The position numbers were made by a program, and so were the translations under genes. The notes below the pieces were generated by a model. The model saw only the letters and a program-made list of their open reading frames with translations, ran no database searches and was not told the DNA's origin. Source: an uncultured Treponema sp. (GTDB lineage Bacteria; Spirochaetota; Spirochaetia; Treponematales; Treponemataceae). From it: a stretch of 32,392 bases of DNA. Positions 1-8,053 of the stretch are shown here, in pieces. The stretch lies in contig CAKUWD010000008.1 in the NCBI GenBank assembly GCA_934699065.1, positions 1 to 32,392 on the forward strand, in the 5' to 3' direction. The first letter of the stretch is position 1. Each line of letters begins with the position of its first letter.

Positions 1-58
1 GTGTAAGACCGCGGAGCGGGCTGGAGCGAGGGGAAGGCTTTCCCCTCCTCCCATAATC
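1..58. repeat. End of a GC-rich hairpin repeat
   Basis: GC-rich sequence containing a perfect 6-bp hairpin (GGGGAA at 30-35 and TTCCCC at 40-45) just upstream of the AraC remnant. A similar GGGGAAA/TTTCCCC hairpin is at 16186-16201. It looks like the edge of an intergenic repeat cut by the window boundary. No coding potential is recognised. Confidence 0.4.
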
Positions 59-132
59 AGACAAAACTTCGCAAGAAATGACAGGAAATGTTTGGCGGGC
101 GGATTTATACTTCTAATCGAAAGGACGGAAAA

Positions 133-493
133 ATGGAGTGGATTAAGGTTATCAATGACGTGATTGAATTTATTGAAAAAAATCTGACGGAGGAGATTGG
201 GCTTGTAGAGGTAGCTCGGAGTGTCAACATTTCGGCTTTTCATTTTCATCATGCTTTTACGATTATGACTGGGATTACGCCGGCGGAGTATATTCGAAAC
301 AGGCGCCTTACTCTGGCCGGGCGGGCTTGCGGATAAGAGTGATGTTTTCAAATATGGAACCGGCTGTCGTGCGAGCGAGATTGAAGGGCTTGTGACCGCC
401 GGCAAGCTTCCCGAGGGCTTTGAGATTATTCACATTCCTGCTTATACCTGGTCGGTCTTCAAATGCGTTGGTCCTGCGGGCGAGGCTATCAGT
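133..493 (+). pseudogene. AraC-family regulator remnant (HTH plus GyrI-like domain)
   Basis: Decayed transcription regulator. The preferred start is ATG 133, behind an AAGGACGG ribosome site. The first 67 codons encode the beginning of an AraC/XylS DNA-binding domain (IEKNLTEEIGLVEVA, then SAFHFHHAF and GITPAEYIRNRRLTLAG), ending at TAA 334-336. A second reading frame follows at once (about 338-493) and encodes SEIEGLVTAGKLPEGFEI and IPAYTWSVFKCVGP, typical of the GyrI-like effector-binding domain that follows the HTH in many such regulators. The second helix-turn-helix and the domain linker are missing, the two parts are in different frames, and the C-terminal domain ends abruptly in a hairpin-rich repeat at about 494. 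An internal deletion plus repeat-associated truncation explains this. Non-functional as a full regulator; a 67-residue peptide could still be made. Confidence 0.8.
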
Positions 494-705
494 GCCGGCT
501 TACAGCCGCCACTCCTCGGGTCGGGCGTTCCGCAGTTCGCTAGCGCTCAGCCACCCATGCTTCGCATGCCTTCGCAGCAGAGCTGCTCGGAGACTCGCTC
601 AAAATGCTCCGCTGGAGCATTTTGCCGGCTTTCAGCCGTCGCTCCCTAGGTGGCCACTCGCAGGCTTCGCCTGCTCCTGCTGCTCCATGCCCTAACGCGG
701 GCAGA
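494..705. repeat. String of small hairpins, modular repeat copy 1
   Basis: A run of short perfect hairpins, most with a TTC loop: CGGCT/AGCCG (496-508), CATGC/GCATG (556-568), GCAGC/GCTGC (574-586), a 10-bp stem AAAATGCTCC/GGAGCATTTT (601-623), GGCT/AGCC (627-637) and GCAGGC/GCCTGC (660-674). The central part (about 569-648) aligns with 14065-14143, where flanking sequence is conserved but stem sequences differ while staying paired. The reading frames through it look like accidental extensions. It truncates the AraC remnant. Confidence 0.75.
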
Positions 706-758
706 AAAAGGAATAATGTAACTAGGCCGCAATAAAAACTGCTAAAATTGGATGAGTT
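706..758. other. AT-rich spacer, no gene seen
   Basis: Short AT-rich stretch between the hairpin string and the first paired-box array. No open frame, tRNA or promoter was recognised. The whole gene-free interval runs from about 494 to 1138 and is otherwise filled by the hairpin repeat and the array. Confidence 0.5.
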
Positions 759-1047
759 AACATATAAATAGCCAAAAATATCTAAAATATATGTTAACTA
801 ATAGAAAGAATCATTGTCTTCATTAAAGCAAAAACATATAAATTAGGGAAATAGATAAAAATATATGTTTAAGACATAAAACTCTCCGTGGAAATAATCT
901 TAAATAGCGCAAAAAGAATGTGTTTTTGTGGGGTGCGAACATATAAATAGCAAAAAAAAGGTAAAATATATGTTAACTCTTCCTACACTCCATTATTTTT
1001 CTATTTATATAACATATAAATCCCAGAAAAAGCCCATATTATATGTT
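759..1047. repeat. Array 1 of paired inverted boxes, about 74-bp period
   Basis: Four units, each a left box AACATATAAAT, a 15-nt variable core and an inverted right box AAATATATGTT. Left boxes start at 759, 833, 938 and 1011; right boxes start at 785, 859, 964 and 1037. All four cores are exactly 15 nt (770-784, 844-858, 949-963, 1022-1036) and differ in sequence. Inter-unit spacers are 37, 68 and 36 nt. Left-to-left distances are 74, 105 and 73 bp. The two boxes are not exact complements: the outer 8 bases pair and the inner 3 differ consistently, although the last right box is TATTATATGTT. Units 1 and 3 are extended by flanking GTTAAC or TTAAC bases. No gene lies inside. The next gene begins about 90 bp downstream. 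Confidence 0.85.
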
Positions 1048-1138
1048 TTTATCAGAAATTCCTTGTCAGAACGCAGTTTTGCATTTATCTTTATAGTATA
1101 AAAACTGCAAAGAGGGGGCAGTTTCGGAGGGTACTGTC

Positions 1139-2059
1139 ATTAAAAAGTTAGAATTATTACCACCATCTACATTTCTTCCGCAGATTGAATCCCGAATCGC
1201 TGAGCTTGAAGAAGTTCTCAAAACAAAGCAATTTGCCGTAAAGAAAAATCCATCCGGATTAGTGCGAATTGTAAGACAGAAAAATTATCTGCAATTTTAC
1301 AAACGCTCATCCCCATCCGACGCGCAGGGAACTTACATGCCCCGCTCTCAGGAAAAGCTTGCCCGCGCTCTTATCCAGAATGACTACGACCAGAAAACTA
1401 TTCCGGCCATCGAAGCAGAAATTAAAGAACTAAAGGATTTTCTAAAAGCCTACAAAGAAAAATGCAGCGACACTGTCTACCAGAAGCTTGTTTCTACCCG
1501 TCGGGAAGTTGTTACGCCGCTTACCCTGGATGATGAAACCTATGCCGCTGCCTGGCTCAAGGTGGAATACCGCCACAAGAAATTTGCAGAGGATGCGCCC
1601 CTGCTTTTTACCGACAACAATGAACAGGTGCGCTCCAAGTCAGAAGTGATTATCGCAAATGCACTCAAGGCGGCGGGTGTGCCTTATCGTTATGAGTTCC
1701 CGCTTCTGGTTGACAGGAACGCGGCAGATAATTATGAGGCCTCGGATAATATGGGCTCTGCTCACGACTCATCCTCTGTAAAGTCCAGGGCGAAAACTCC
1801 AGATTTCTACGACCAGGATATCTGTCAGCTTCATCCCGACTTTTATTGTCTGAATATTCGCACCCGTCAGGAGTTTGCCTGGGAGCATTTTGGCATGATG
1901 GATGATCCGGACTACGCCGAGCGTGCCACAGAGAAACTTGAGCTCTATGTCGAAAACGGCTTCTTCCTGGGAAAGAATCTTATCATCACAATGGAGACCT
2001 CGGCAAAGCCTTTTTCTTCAAAAATCTTAAAAGATGTGATTCAAATATATTTGAAGTAA
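1139..2059 (+). CDS. Conserved protein with possible PD-(D/E)XK nuclease-like core
   Basis: About 306 residues if translation starts at ATT 1139. The frame is open from 1097, and a strong GGAGGG site (1126-1131) sits 7 nt before ATT. The first conventional start in frame is GTG 1262, which has no ribosome site and would remove a helical N-terminus (ESRIAELEEVLKTKQFAV) that belongs to the family as I recall it. The central part is a charged helical region. The C-terminal half has SKSEVIIANAL, a PYRYE strand, HPDF, and EFAWEHFGMMDDPDY. The spacing of Glu, Asp and Glu resembles a PD-(D/E)XK endonuclease core, but this is a motif reading, not an established function. Such proteins are usually annotated as hypothetical in Firmicutes and treponemes. 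It follows array 1 directly; a functional link is only a possibility. Confidence 0.7.
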   Translation: MKKLELLPPSTFLPQIESRIAELEEVLKTKQFAVKKNPSGLVRIVRQKNYLQFYKRSSPSDAQGTYMPRSQEKLARALIQNDYDQKTIPAIEAEIKELKDFLKAYKEKCSDTVYQKLVSTRREVVTPLTLDDETYAAAWLKVEYRHKKFAEDAPLLFTDNNEQVRSKSEVIIANALKAAGVPYRYEFPLLVDRNAADNYEASDNMGSAHDSSSVKSRAKTPDFYDQDICQLHPDFYCLNIRTRQEFAWEHFGMMDDPDYAERATEKLELYVENGFFLGKNLIITMETSAKPFSSKILKDVIQIYLK

Positions 2060-2070
2060 AAAGGAGCCAC

Positions 2071-2520
2071 ATGGAAAATCCGGAAAAAGTAATTCTTACA
2101 AATATGTGCATGATATTCGACGGGACAAAGCTGCTGGTTCAGGAAAAAGTTGGCAAAGGTTTTAAGGGCATTACTTGTCCGGGCGGTCATGTGGAATCTG
2201 GGGAACCAATCGTTGATTCTGTAATTCGCGAGATAAAAGAAGAAACGGGACTTACAATAAAATCTCCAAAACTTTGCGGCATTAAGGATTGGTTCGAAGA
2301 AGATGGCAAACGTTATATGGTTTTTATTTTTCGTGCTGATAATTTTGAAGGAAGCTTGAAATCTTCTGAAGAAGGACGCGTTTTCTGGGCAGAACTTTCT
2401 GAACTCAAAAATCTTCCAACCATGTGGCACTTTGACCAAATGGTCGGACTTGCTTGCAACCAGAAGCATTCAGAAATTTTTCTTGATTCTACAGATCACT
2501 GGAAACCTGTGTTAAAATAA
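2071..2520 (+). CDS. Nudix hydrolase (MutT-like)
   Basis: A 149-residue single-domain Nudix hydrolase. Residues 39-61 fit the Nudix box (GHVESGEP, then REIKEETGL), with the REIKEE glutamates that bind the metal. The family cleaves nucleoside diphosphate-X compounds, often oxidised or excess nucleotides. The substrate cannot be told from sequence; the MutT/YtkD-like length suggests 8-oxo-dGTP or a related nucleotide. ATG 2071 lies 11 nt after the preceding gene, with AAAAGGAG as ribosome site, so the two are probably cotranscribed. Cytoplasmic; no signal peptide. Confidence 0.9.
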   Translation: MENPEKVILTNMCMIFDGTKLLVQEKVGKGFKGITCPGGHVESGEPIVDSVIREIKEETGLTIKSPKLCGIKDWFEEDGKRYMVFIFRADNFEGSLKSSEEGRVFWAELSELKNLPTMWHFDQMVGLACNQKHSEIFLDSTDHWKPVLK

Positions 2521-2541
2521 ATAAAAATGGAGGAATTAAAA

Positions 2542-3141
2542 ATGTCAAAAGTAAATGGAAACTTAGGAAATGACTTTTGTCCCCAGTCGCTATTTTTGTA
2601 TGGAACCAAAAAGGATGATGGCACTCCGGACTTCGGACTTTTCTGTTGGTTCAGTTATGCTACGATAGAAGTGAATAAGGAACTTTGCATGGGCGTCATG
2701 GCTTGCATCGGCGAAGAAAAACTGACAAAGGATTTAATCCGTAAGAATGGAGTTTTTTCTGCAAACCTTGTAACAGAAAAACTTCTCCCCCTTGCTGATT
2801 ATTATGGCTGCACCAGTGGCCGCGATAATCCTGACAAAATGAAATACTGCCCGACTATTGAACAGGGCCAGGTGCTTGATGTTCCAACAATTGCAGAAAG
2901 CCCTGTCAGCTTTGAGCTTCGTGTCGTAAAAGAGATTCATGCTGCAGAAGGTAGTGATATTTTCCTTTGCGAAATCTGCAATGTTATGATAGAAGAAAAA
3001 CTAAAGGATAAGAGTCTGCCTTTTATGGAGCGGCTTAAACTTGCGGCTCCCGTGATTACTGCCGGTGAAACAACCTATACCTCTATTGATGGTCGTGAAC
3101 TTGGCCGCTGGAGCCAGCCTATGAAATCTCTGGAAGGTTGA
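2542..3141 (+). CDS. Flavin reductase-like FMN-binding split-barrel protein
   Basis: About 199 residues. ATG 2542 is preferred over ATG 2527 because GGAGGA at 2529-2534 is placed correctly for 2542 and overlaps the upstream ATG. The sequence reads like the flavin reductase/DIM6-NTAB split-barrel family: an early FCWFSYATIEVNKELCMGVMA strand region, then FSANLVTEKLLPLADYYG, SPVSFELRVVKEI, and a late FLCEICNVMIEEKL strand. Members bind FMN and reduce flavins or small molecules with NAD(P)H. The real substrate is unknown. It lies between the Nudix gene and the acyltransferase-like gene in a tight plus-strand run. Confidence 0.8.
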   Translation: MSKVNGNLGNDFCPQSLFLYGTKKDDGTPDFGLFCWFSYATIEVNKELCMGVMACIGEEKLTKDLIRKNGVFSANLVTEKLLPLADYYGCTSGRDNPDKMKYCPTIEQGQVLDVPTIAESPVSFELRVVKEIHAAEGSDIFLCEICNVMIEEKLKDKSLPFMERLKLAAPVITAGETTYTSIDGRELGRWSQPMKSLEG

Positions 3142-3155
3142 AGAAGAAAAACAAT

Positions 3156-4517
3156 ATGGAATACTTATTTACAGAGCGTGCTCATTTAGCCTGTCCTAAC
3201 ATGTGTTTTGGGATTGCGGCTTGTTTAGGAAAAGCTTTTGATAAAGAGAAAATTGAAGAGACTGTAGCGAGGCTGGCGGAGGCGCATCCTTTTTTAAGAG
3301 CCCGGCTGGGTTATGAAAAAGAAACAAACTCATATTTTTATGATGTGAAAGAGCAGAGACAGGTTCAAGTGATTTTCGCTGGAGAAATTTGTGGAGGGGC
3401 AAGGAATGCTGATTCGAGAAAAAATGGTGAGCCTGCCATTCCCCCCGAGATTCGAGAAACTATAGAAGAGGTTTCGGAAGAAGGTTGTCTTGGGCCAGTT
3501 TTTGAGGAAAATATAATCACTTCTTCAAAAATCCTCGAATACTTCCAAAAACTTACTGCCCGCGATTGGAATCTTTTTAACGAGGGTCTTTTGAAAATTG
3601 CAGTCTGGAAGGCTGGAGCCAGAACAGTGCTTCTTTTTGTTTTTCATCACCTCTTGGCTGATGGTCGGGGCGCTCTTGGACTTGTCCAGGAGTTTGCGGA
3701 TCTTTATGTTGACGGAATTGAGCCTAAAGCCGCCCCAGAACATTTAATTACAAAAGATGATTTACCTGTGAACTCAAAGCTTTCTTTTATAAGCCAGGCT
3801 CTTGTAAATCATGCAAATCGTCAATGGAAAAATGAAAATCATCAGCTTTCTTATGAAGAATATCATACCTTTGCAGGTAAGTTTTTGCAGAAAGATTTTG
3901 TTGAACATTCACTTGAAGTTGTTAGTTCTGACAAACTTACAGAACTCCACGCGCAATGTAAATCACATGAGGTTTCCATAAATGACTATCTTCTTGCAAA
4001 GATGTTCACAGAAGAAAAAGCAGACAGCATTGTAATGGCCTGTGATTTACGAAATCAACTTGCCTGTTATAATCAGGGTGCACTTGGAAATTACGCGACT
4101 GCCTTTAGTGTGAAGCTCAAGCAGGAAAAGTCCGCTGACGCAATGAAAACTACCGACCCTACAGGACTCTTTTTTCTTGCCCAAAAAGTTCATAATCAAA
4201 TACAGAAAAAGTTGAACTCTCCAAAAGATCTCTATCTCGTTTTACAATGTTACGCCTCGCTGGAGCCAGGACTCTTAGATGCCGCAATGATTTCCAGTCG
4301 TGGAGCCTTTGACAGTAAAGCCGCAAAGTTCATAGGTACAAGTTTCTTCAACTACGACAAGGCCAAAGGCTATAGCATCACAAATCTGGGGAAAATTGAA
4401 AACAAAAATTTAGAGTCTGCATTTTTTATTCCGCCGGCTTCTCCTGCTATAAAGAAAACTCAGGGTGTACTTACTGTAAATGGAGTCATGCGGATTTGCA
4501 CAAGCCAAAGAAAATAA
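3156..4517 (+). CDS. Condensation/acyltransferase-fold protein with HHxxxDG motif
   Basis: About 453 residues from ATG 3156 (TTG 3138, overlapping the previous stop codon, is an alternative with poorer spacing). Residues 164-170 read HHLLADG, the exact HHxxxDG catalytic signature of chloramphenicol-acetyltransferase-fold enzymes (NRPS condensation domains, alcohol and polyketide-associated acyltransferases). The N-terminal part also fits (FGIAACLGKAFDKEKIEETVARL, followed by EAHPFLRARL). A second-half segment, SINDYLLAKMF, matches the family's inter-lobe region. It is a stand-alone enzyme: no adenylation or carrier protein domain is present or nearby. It probably transfers an acyl group to a small alcohol or amine; the substrate is unknown. 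Cytoplasmic, no signal peptide. Confidence 0.75.
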   Translation: MEYLFTERAHLACPNMCFGIAACLGKAFDKEKIEETVARLAEAHPFLRARLGYEKETNSYFYDVKEQRQVQVIFAGEICGGARNADSRKNGEPAIPPEIRETIEEVSEEGCLGPVFEENIITSSKILEYFQKLTARDWNLFNEGLLKIAVWKAGARTVLLFVFHHLLADGRGALGLVQEFADLYVDGIEPKAAPEHLITKDDLPVNSKLSFISQALVNHANRQWKNENHQLSYEEYHTFAGKFLQKDFVEHSLEVVSSDKLTELHAQCKSHEVSINDYLLAKMFTEEKADSIVMACDLRNQLACYNQGALGNYATAFSVKLKQEKSADAMKTTDPTGLFFLAQKVHNQIQKKLNSPKDLYLVLQCYASLEPGLLDAAMISSRGAFDSKAAKFIGTSFFNYDKAKGYSITNLGKIENKNLESAFFIPPASPAIKKTQGVLTVNGVMRICTSQRK

Positions 4518-4581
4518 AATAAGAAAATCGATTTGAAAAAATACAAATTTAAAAATCATAACTTCAAGGGGTAATATAAAA

Positions 4582-5832
4582 ATGCAGTTAGAAACACAAC
4601 GTCTGATTTTACGCGAATACACAATGGATGATTTCGATGCCCTTTATGAAATCATGTCCGACCCGGAAACTATGCAGCATTATCCTGCTCCTTTTGACCA
4701 GGTCCGCACTCACCGCTGGATTGAATGGAATCTGGAAAATTACGAGAAATATGGCTGGGGACTTTGGGCTGTAGTTTTAAAAGAGACAGGCGAGTTTATC
4801 GGGGACTGCGGAATTACGCTGCAAGATATTGACGGCCAGCTGCTCCCGGAAATTGGATATCACATTCATAAAAAATACTGGCGACGGGGATTTGCGAAAG
4901 AAGCAGCTCGTGCCGTACGTGACTGGGTTTTTGAAAATACAAAGTACGATACAATTTATTCTTACATGAAATATACAAACGAGGCTTCTTATTCTACGGC
5001 GCTTGCAAACGGTATGAAAAAAGTGAAGGAATATCCCGACCCGAAAAATGAAATTTCTTACGTCTATGCAATTACCCGCAAGGAGTGGGAAGAGTTAAAA
5101 AATCAGCATCACCTCAACTTTCTTTTTGACCTGGATCAGACCTTATTAAACTTTCATGCCTCGGAATATATTGCCTTAAAGATTATTGTGACTCAAAACG
5201 GCTTTGATTTTTCTGACCAGCTTTATGAATATTTTAAGACTCGCAACAAGGAGCTCTGGCTTGATTTGGAAAAGCAAAACATCACAAGGCAAGAGCTTTT
5301 TGAAACCCGATTTAAACTTCTCTTTGAAAAGTGTGGCGCCGATACAAGCAAAATGGATCTTTTAAAAATCAATAGCGACTTTATATACGAGATGTCTCGA
5401 AATGGAGTTCTTATGGATGGGGCGCTGGACTTTGTAAAAAAAATTAGCAGTCAAATAGCGAATGCTCGGATTTATATTATTACAAATGGAGCCGTTGTAA
5501 ATGCTCAGGGCCGTCTGGAATCTACAGGTCTTAATCAGTATATAAAGGAAACTTTTGTAAGCGAGGCAATGGCTTATTCAAAACCCGCAAAAGAATATTT
5601 TGATATTGTCCTGAACAAAATTGCTGAGCCTAAGGAAAACTGCATTGTTATAGGCGATTCCCTTTCTTCGGATATGCTTGGTGCAAAAAACGCGGGGCTT
5701 ACATCCTGCTGGTTTATGCCACAGGGCGAGATTGAAAAATCTATGAAGGATTATGATATTGATTACAAGGCAGATAATTTTGAAGAATTGTTTGAAGTGC
5801 TCAAAGCCTGGGCAAATTTTAAAAGAGAGTGA
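4582..5832 (+). CDS. GNAT acetyltransferase fused to HAD phosphatase (YjjG-like)
   Basis: A 416-residue two-domain protein in one uninterrupted frame. Residues 1-170 are a RimJ/RimL-type GNAT domain: LETQRLILREYTMDDFDALY at the start and the acetyl-CoA loop KYWRRGFAKEAAR near 98-110. Residues 178-416 are a HAD phosphatase with all four motifs: DLDQT (183-187), T301 in YIITNGA, K334 in YSKPAKEYF, and GDSLSSD (358-364). A helical cap sits between motifs I and II, as in YjjG-type nucleotide 5'-phosphatases. ATG 4582 follows an AAGGGG site. The domains could act on related metabolites, or the fusion may simply couple expression. The next gene begins 8 nt downstream. Confidence 0.88.
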   Translation: MQLETQRLILREYTMDDFDALYEIMSDPETMQHYPAPFDQVRTHRWIEWNLENYEKYGWGLWAVVLKETGEFIGDCGITLQDIDGQLLPEIGYHIHKKYWRRGFAKEAARAVRDWVFENTKYDTIYSYMKYTNEASYSTALANGMKKVKEYPDPKNEISYVYAITRKEWEELKNQHHLNFLFDLDQTLLNFHASEYIALKIIVTQNGFDFSDQLYEYFKTRNKELWLDLEKQNITRQELFETRFKLLFEKCGADTSKMDLLKINSDFIYEMSRNGVLMDGALDFVKKISSQIANARIYIITNGAVVNAQGRLESTGLNQYIKETFVSEAMAYSKPAKEYFDIVLNKIAEPKENCIVIGDSLSSDMLGAKNAGLTSCWFMPQGEIEKSMKDYDIDYKADNFEELFEVLKAWANFKRE

Positions 5833-5839
5833 ATTATAA

Positions 5840-7045
5840 ATGGAAATGATTTCAAAAGAAGACGCAAGAAATTTTCTCGTTAATTATCAGGGATTAAATG
5901 GGACGGATAAACGAAAGGGCCCGGAAGGTGTTCTTGATTATTTTAATAAAGTCCGCTGCGTTCAGTTTGACCCGCTTGATGTTGTTGGCCGCAATGCAGA
6001 TCTGGTCTTGCAATCCCGTGTAACTAACTACCGTTCGGAAGTTTTGCAAAATCTGCTTTACAAAGATCGCTCCCTTTACGACGCCGCAGACAAAATGATA
6101 TCCATTATCCCGACAGAAGATTATCCTGCGATGGCAAGAATCAGACAGAAAACTGTGGAGCAGCTAAAGGATATTCTAACATGGAGAAAATCACTGGCGG
6201 CCCTGGATTTACTGGACGAAACAAAAGAATACATCAGTAAAAACGGGCCTCTCCCGGCAAGTAAAATAAACATAGGTCAGAGTGTAGATTCCGGTCCCTG
6301 GGGACACAAAAAACTTTCAAGTGCGGCATTGGATTATCTATATCATTCAGGCGTGCTTGGAATTAGCGGTAAGCAGAAAAATCACAAGGTTTATGATCTG
6401 GCTGAAAGACTTCTCCCGGCTGAAATTTTGAATGCGCCAGCCCCTTTCAAAGACGACAAAGATTTTGCCCGCTGGTATCTTAAGCGCCGCATAGGGGCTG
6501 TTGGCCTTGTCTGGAATAAAACCGGCGGCATCTGGCTTGGCTTTTATGTTTCTGATAAAACGCTGAGAACTCAGCTTATAAACGAGCTTGTAGATTCCGG
6601 CGAACTTTTAGAACTTCAAATCGAAGACTCAAAAGAAAAGTTTTATATTCGTTCAGAAGACGCCGATCTGCTTGGCAAACCTGCCCGCAAAAACGTCGCA
6701 CAATTCATAGCCCCGCTGGACAATCTTATATGGGACCGCGGCCTTATAGAAGAGCTTTTTGATTTTTCCTATTCCTGGGAAGTCTACACTCCGGCTGTAA
6801 AAAGAAAGTTTGGTTATTATGTTCTTCCTGTGCTTTATAAAAATCAATTTATTGCTCGCTTTGAGCCCGAGCCTAACCGCGGGAAAAATCCTCTGCAAAT
6901 CAAAAACTGGTGGTGGGAGCCGGGCGTCGTTGTAACTGATCAGATGGTCGACGCCCTGGAAAATGCCTTTGCTCGCTTTAGTAATTTTCTTGGAGTTTAT
7001 ATGATGGAAGAAAAAAAATGGAAGAACAAAATACTTGCAAAATAA
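5840..7045 (+). CDS. YcaQ/AlkX-type winged-helix DNA glycosylase
   Basis: A 401-residue protein of the HTH_42 (YcaQ) superfamily, whose characterised members remove alkylated bases and unhook DNA interstrand crosslinks. Residues 41-48 read VQFDPLDV, containing the catalytic Q-x-D motif (Q42, D44) of the AlkX/YcaQ branch rather than the Q-x-Q of AlkZ. Other family features are DYLYHSGVLGISG (a winged-helix segment), GGIWLGFYVS, and the C-terminal PLDNLIWDR followed by FSYSWEVYTP and a KRKFGYYVLPVLY strand. It starts 8 nt after the GNAT-HAD gene and is probably cotranscribed with it. With the Nudix and MGMT-type proteins it gives this window a DNA-damage flavour. Function by family; substrate range not testable here. 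Confidence 0.85.
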   Translation: MEMISKEDARNFLVNYQGLNGTDKRKGPEGVLDYFNKVRCVQFDPLDVVGRNADLVLQSRVTNYRSEVLQNLLYKDRSLYDAADKMISIIPTEDYPAMARIRQKTVEQLKDILTWRKSLAALDLLDETKEYISKNGPLPASKINIGQSVDSGPWGHKKLSSAALDYLYHSGVLGISGKQKNHKVYDLAERLLPAEILNAPAPFKDDKDFARWYLKRRIGAVGLVWNKTGGIWLGFYVSDKTLRTQLINELVDSGELLELQIEDSKEKFYIRSEDADLLGKPARKNVAQFIAPLDNLIWDRGLIEELFDFSYSWEVYTPAVKRKFGYYVLPVLYKNQFIARFEPEPNRGKNPLQIKNWWWEPGVVVTDQMVDALENAFARFSNFLGVYMMEEKKWKNKILAK

Positions 7046-7077
7046 TCATTCTTGTAATATAGTTTGTATACAAACTA
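7035..7077 (+). promoter_or_regulatory. Promoter with 18-bp palindromic MarR-type operator
   Basis: TTGCAA (7035-7040), a 17-nt spacer and TATAGT (7058-7063) form a promoter for the PNPOx gene at 7096. The -10 box is embedded in a perfect 18-bp palindrome at 7060-7077 (TAGTTTGTA and its complement). A dimeric regulator bound there would block RNA polymerase. The MarR protein two genes downstream is the obvious candidate ligand. Confidence 0.75.
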
Positions 7078-7095
7078 ATACTGCGGAGTGATAAA

Positions 7096-7584
7096 ATGAA
7101 AATTAAAGACGCTGTTAAGATAATTCAGTCTTCTGAATGCGCCCAGATTGCAACCTTCGGAAAAGATGAAACAGAAGGTTTTCCGGAAATCCGTGCTCTT
7201 TTGAATCTTGCAAATCCCAAAAAATATCCGAAGCTTAAAGACAAGGCTATTTCTGTGGACAGCGAAACGCTCACAATTTATTTTACAACAAACACTTCTT
7301 CCCGAAAGATTCGCCAGATTCGCGAAAACAAAAATGTCTGCCTTTATTTCGTTCTTCCAAAAAAATTCAAGGGAGTTTCTGCAATCGGTACAATCGAAGA
7401 AGTTACAGACCAGGCTGTAAAAGAAGATTTCTGGCAGACCGGCTGGTACATTTATTATCACAAGGGGGCCAAAGATCCTGACTACACACTTCTTAAGTTT
7501 ACAACTAAATTTATGCATTGCTGGAGTGGCGGTAAAATCCATGATTTTGGACAGCCGGTAAAGCCTGTAGCTTCGGTAAATTAA
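7096..7584 (+). CDS. Pyridoxamine 5'-phosphate oxidase-like FMN protein
   Basis: A 162-residue split-barrel protein of the PNPOx-like/general stress protein 26 type. Features include CAQIATFGKDETEGFPEIRA at residues 14-33, LTIYFTTNTSSRKIRQI and NKNVCLYFV, the usual strand order with the Ser/Arg segment that contacts FMN phosphate. It is much shorter than true PdxH and lacks its C-terminal substrate region, so it is probably a flavin-linked redox or stress protein. ATG 7096 follows a GCGGAG site. It is the first gene of an operon with a MarR regulator (19 nt gap) and a HAD hydrolase, and has an operator over its promoter. Confidence 0.85.
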   Translation: MKIKDAVKIIQSSECAQIATFGKDETEGFPEIRALLNLANPKKYPKLKDKAISVDSETLTIYFTTNTSSRKIRQIRENKNVCLYFVLPKKFKGVSAIGTIEEVTDQAVKEDFWQTGWYIYYHKGAKDPDYTLLKFTTKFMHCWSGGKIHDFGQPVKPVASVN

Positions 7585-7603
7585 AGATATCAGGAGTTGA
7601 CTT

Positions 7604-8053
7604 ATGAAAAATGGTCGCACAGAAGGCGGAACTCTTATCTCACAAATCCATCAGGTAAGCCAGCGCGTCTGGTATGATGTTCTAAGCCGTAATGGTCTGG
7701 AAGATTTAGCCGGCGCTCGTGGTCGCGTGATTTTTGCTTTATGGAATGAAGATAATATTCCCATCAAAAAGCTGGTAGAAAAAACGAGTCTGGACAAAGC
7801 AACCCTCACCGGAATTATTGATCGCCTGGAACGTGACGGCTATGTAAAGCGAATTCCAAGTCCAGACGACAAGCGCGCCACTCTGATTTCCCGAACCGGT
7901 AAAGACGAAATTTTCAAATCAAAAATTCCTGAAGTCTCAAAACAGCAGAACAAACTTTTTTACAAAGGTTTCTCAACTAGTGAAATCAAAGAGTTTGAAA
8001 ACTATCTCAAGCGCATACTTCAGAATTGCAAAGAGGCGGAGGCAGGTGAGTGA
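7604..8053 (+). CDS. MarR-family transcriptional regulator
   Basis: A 149-residue winged-helix repressor. Residues 52-81 form the helix-turn-helix (IPIKKLVEKTSLDKATLTGI, then IDRLERDGYVKR), and the wing is SPDDKRATL (86-94) with the conserved D-x-R/DDKR tip. N- and C-terminal helices would form the dimer interface. MarR proteins usually repress their own operon and release DNA on binding a phenolic or oxidising ligand; the palindrome at 7060-7077 upstream of the operon fits autorepression. ATG 7604 has CAGGAG upstream. Its stop overlaps the next gene by 4 nt (GTGA), so the two are translationally coupled. Confidence 0.9.
   Translation: MKNGRTEGGTLISQIHQVSQRVWYDVLSRNGLEDLAGARGRVIFALWNEDNIPIKKLVEKTSLDKATLTGIIDRLERDGYVKRIPSPDDKRATLISRTGKDEIFKSKIPEVSKQQNKLFYKGFSTSEIKEFENYLKRILQNCKEAEAGE

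Noticed and set aside
392..695. Two overlapping open frames read as proteins
   Set aside because: Only the first part (to about 493) is a GyrI-like domain fragment; the rest is translated hairpin repeat.
759..1047. CRISPR array
   Set aside because: Boxes are only 11 nt, alternate in orientation and enclose two classes of interval (15 and 36-37 nt); no cas genes are present in the window.
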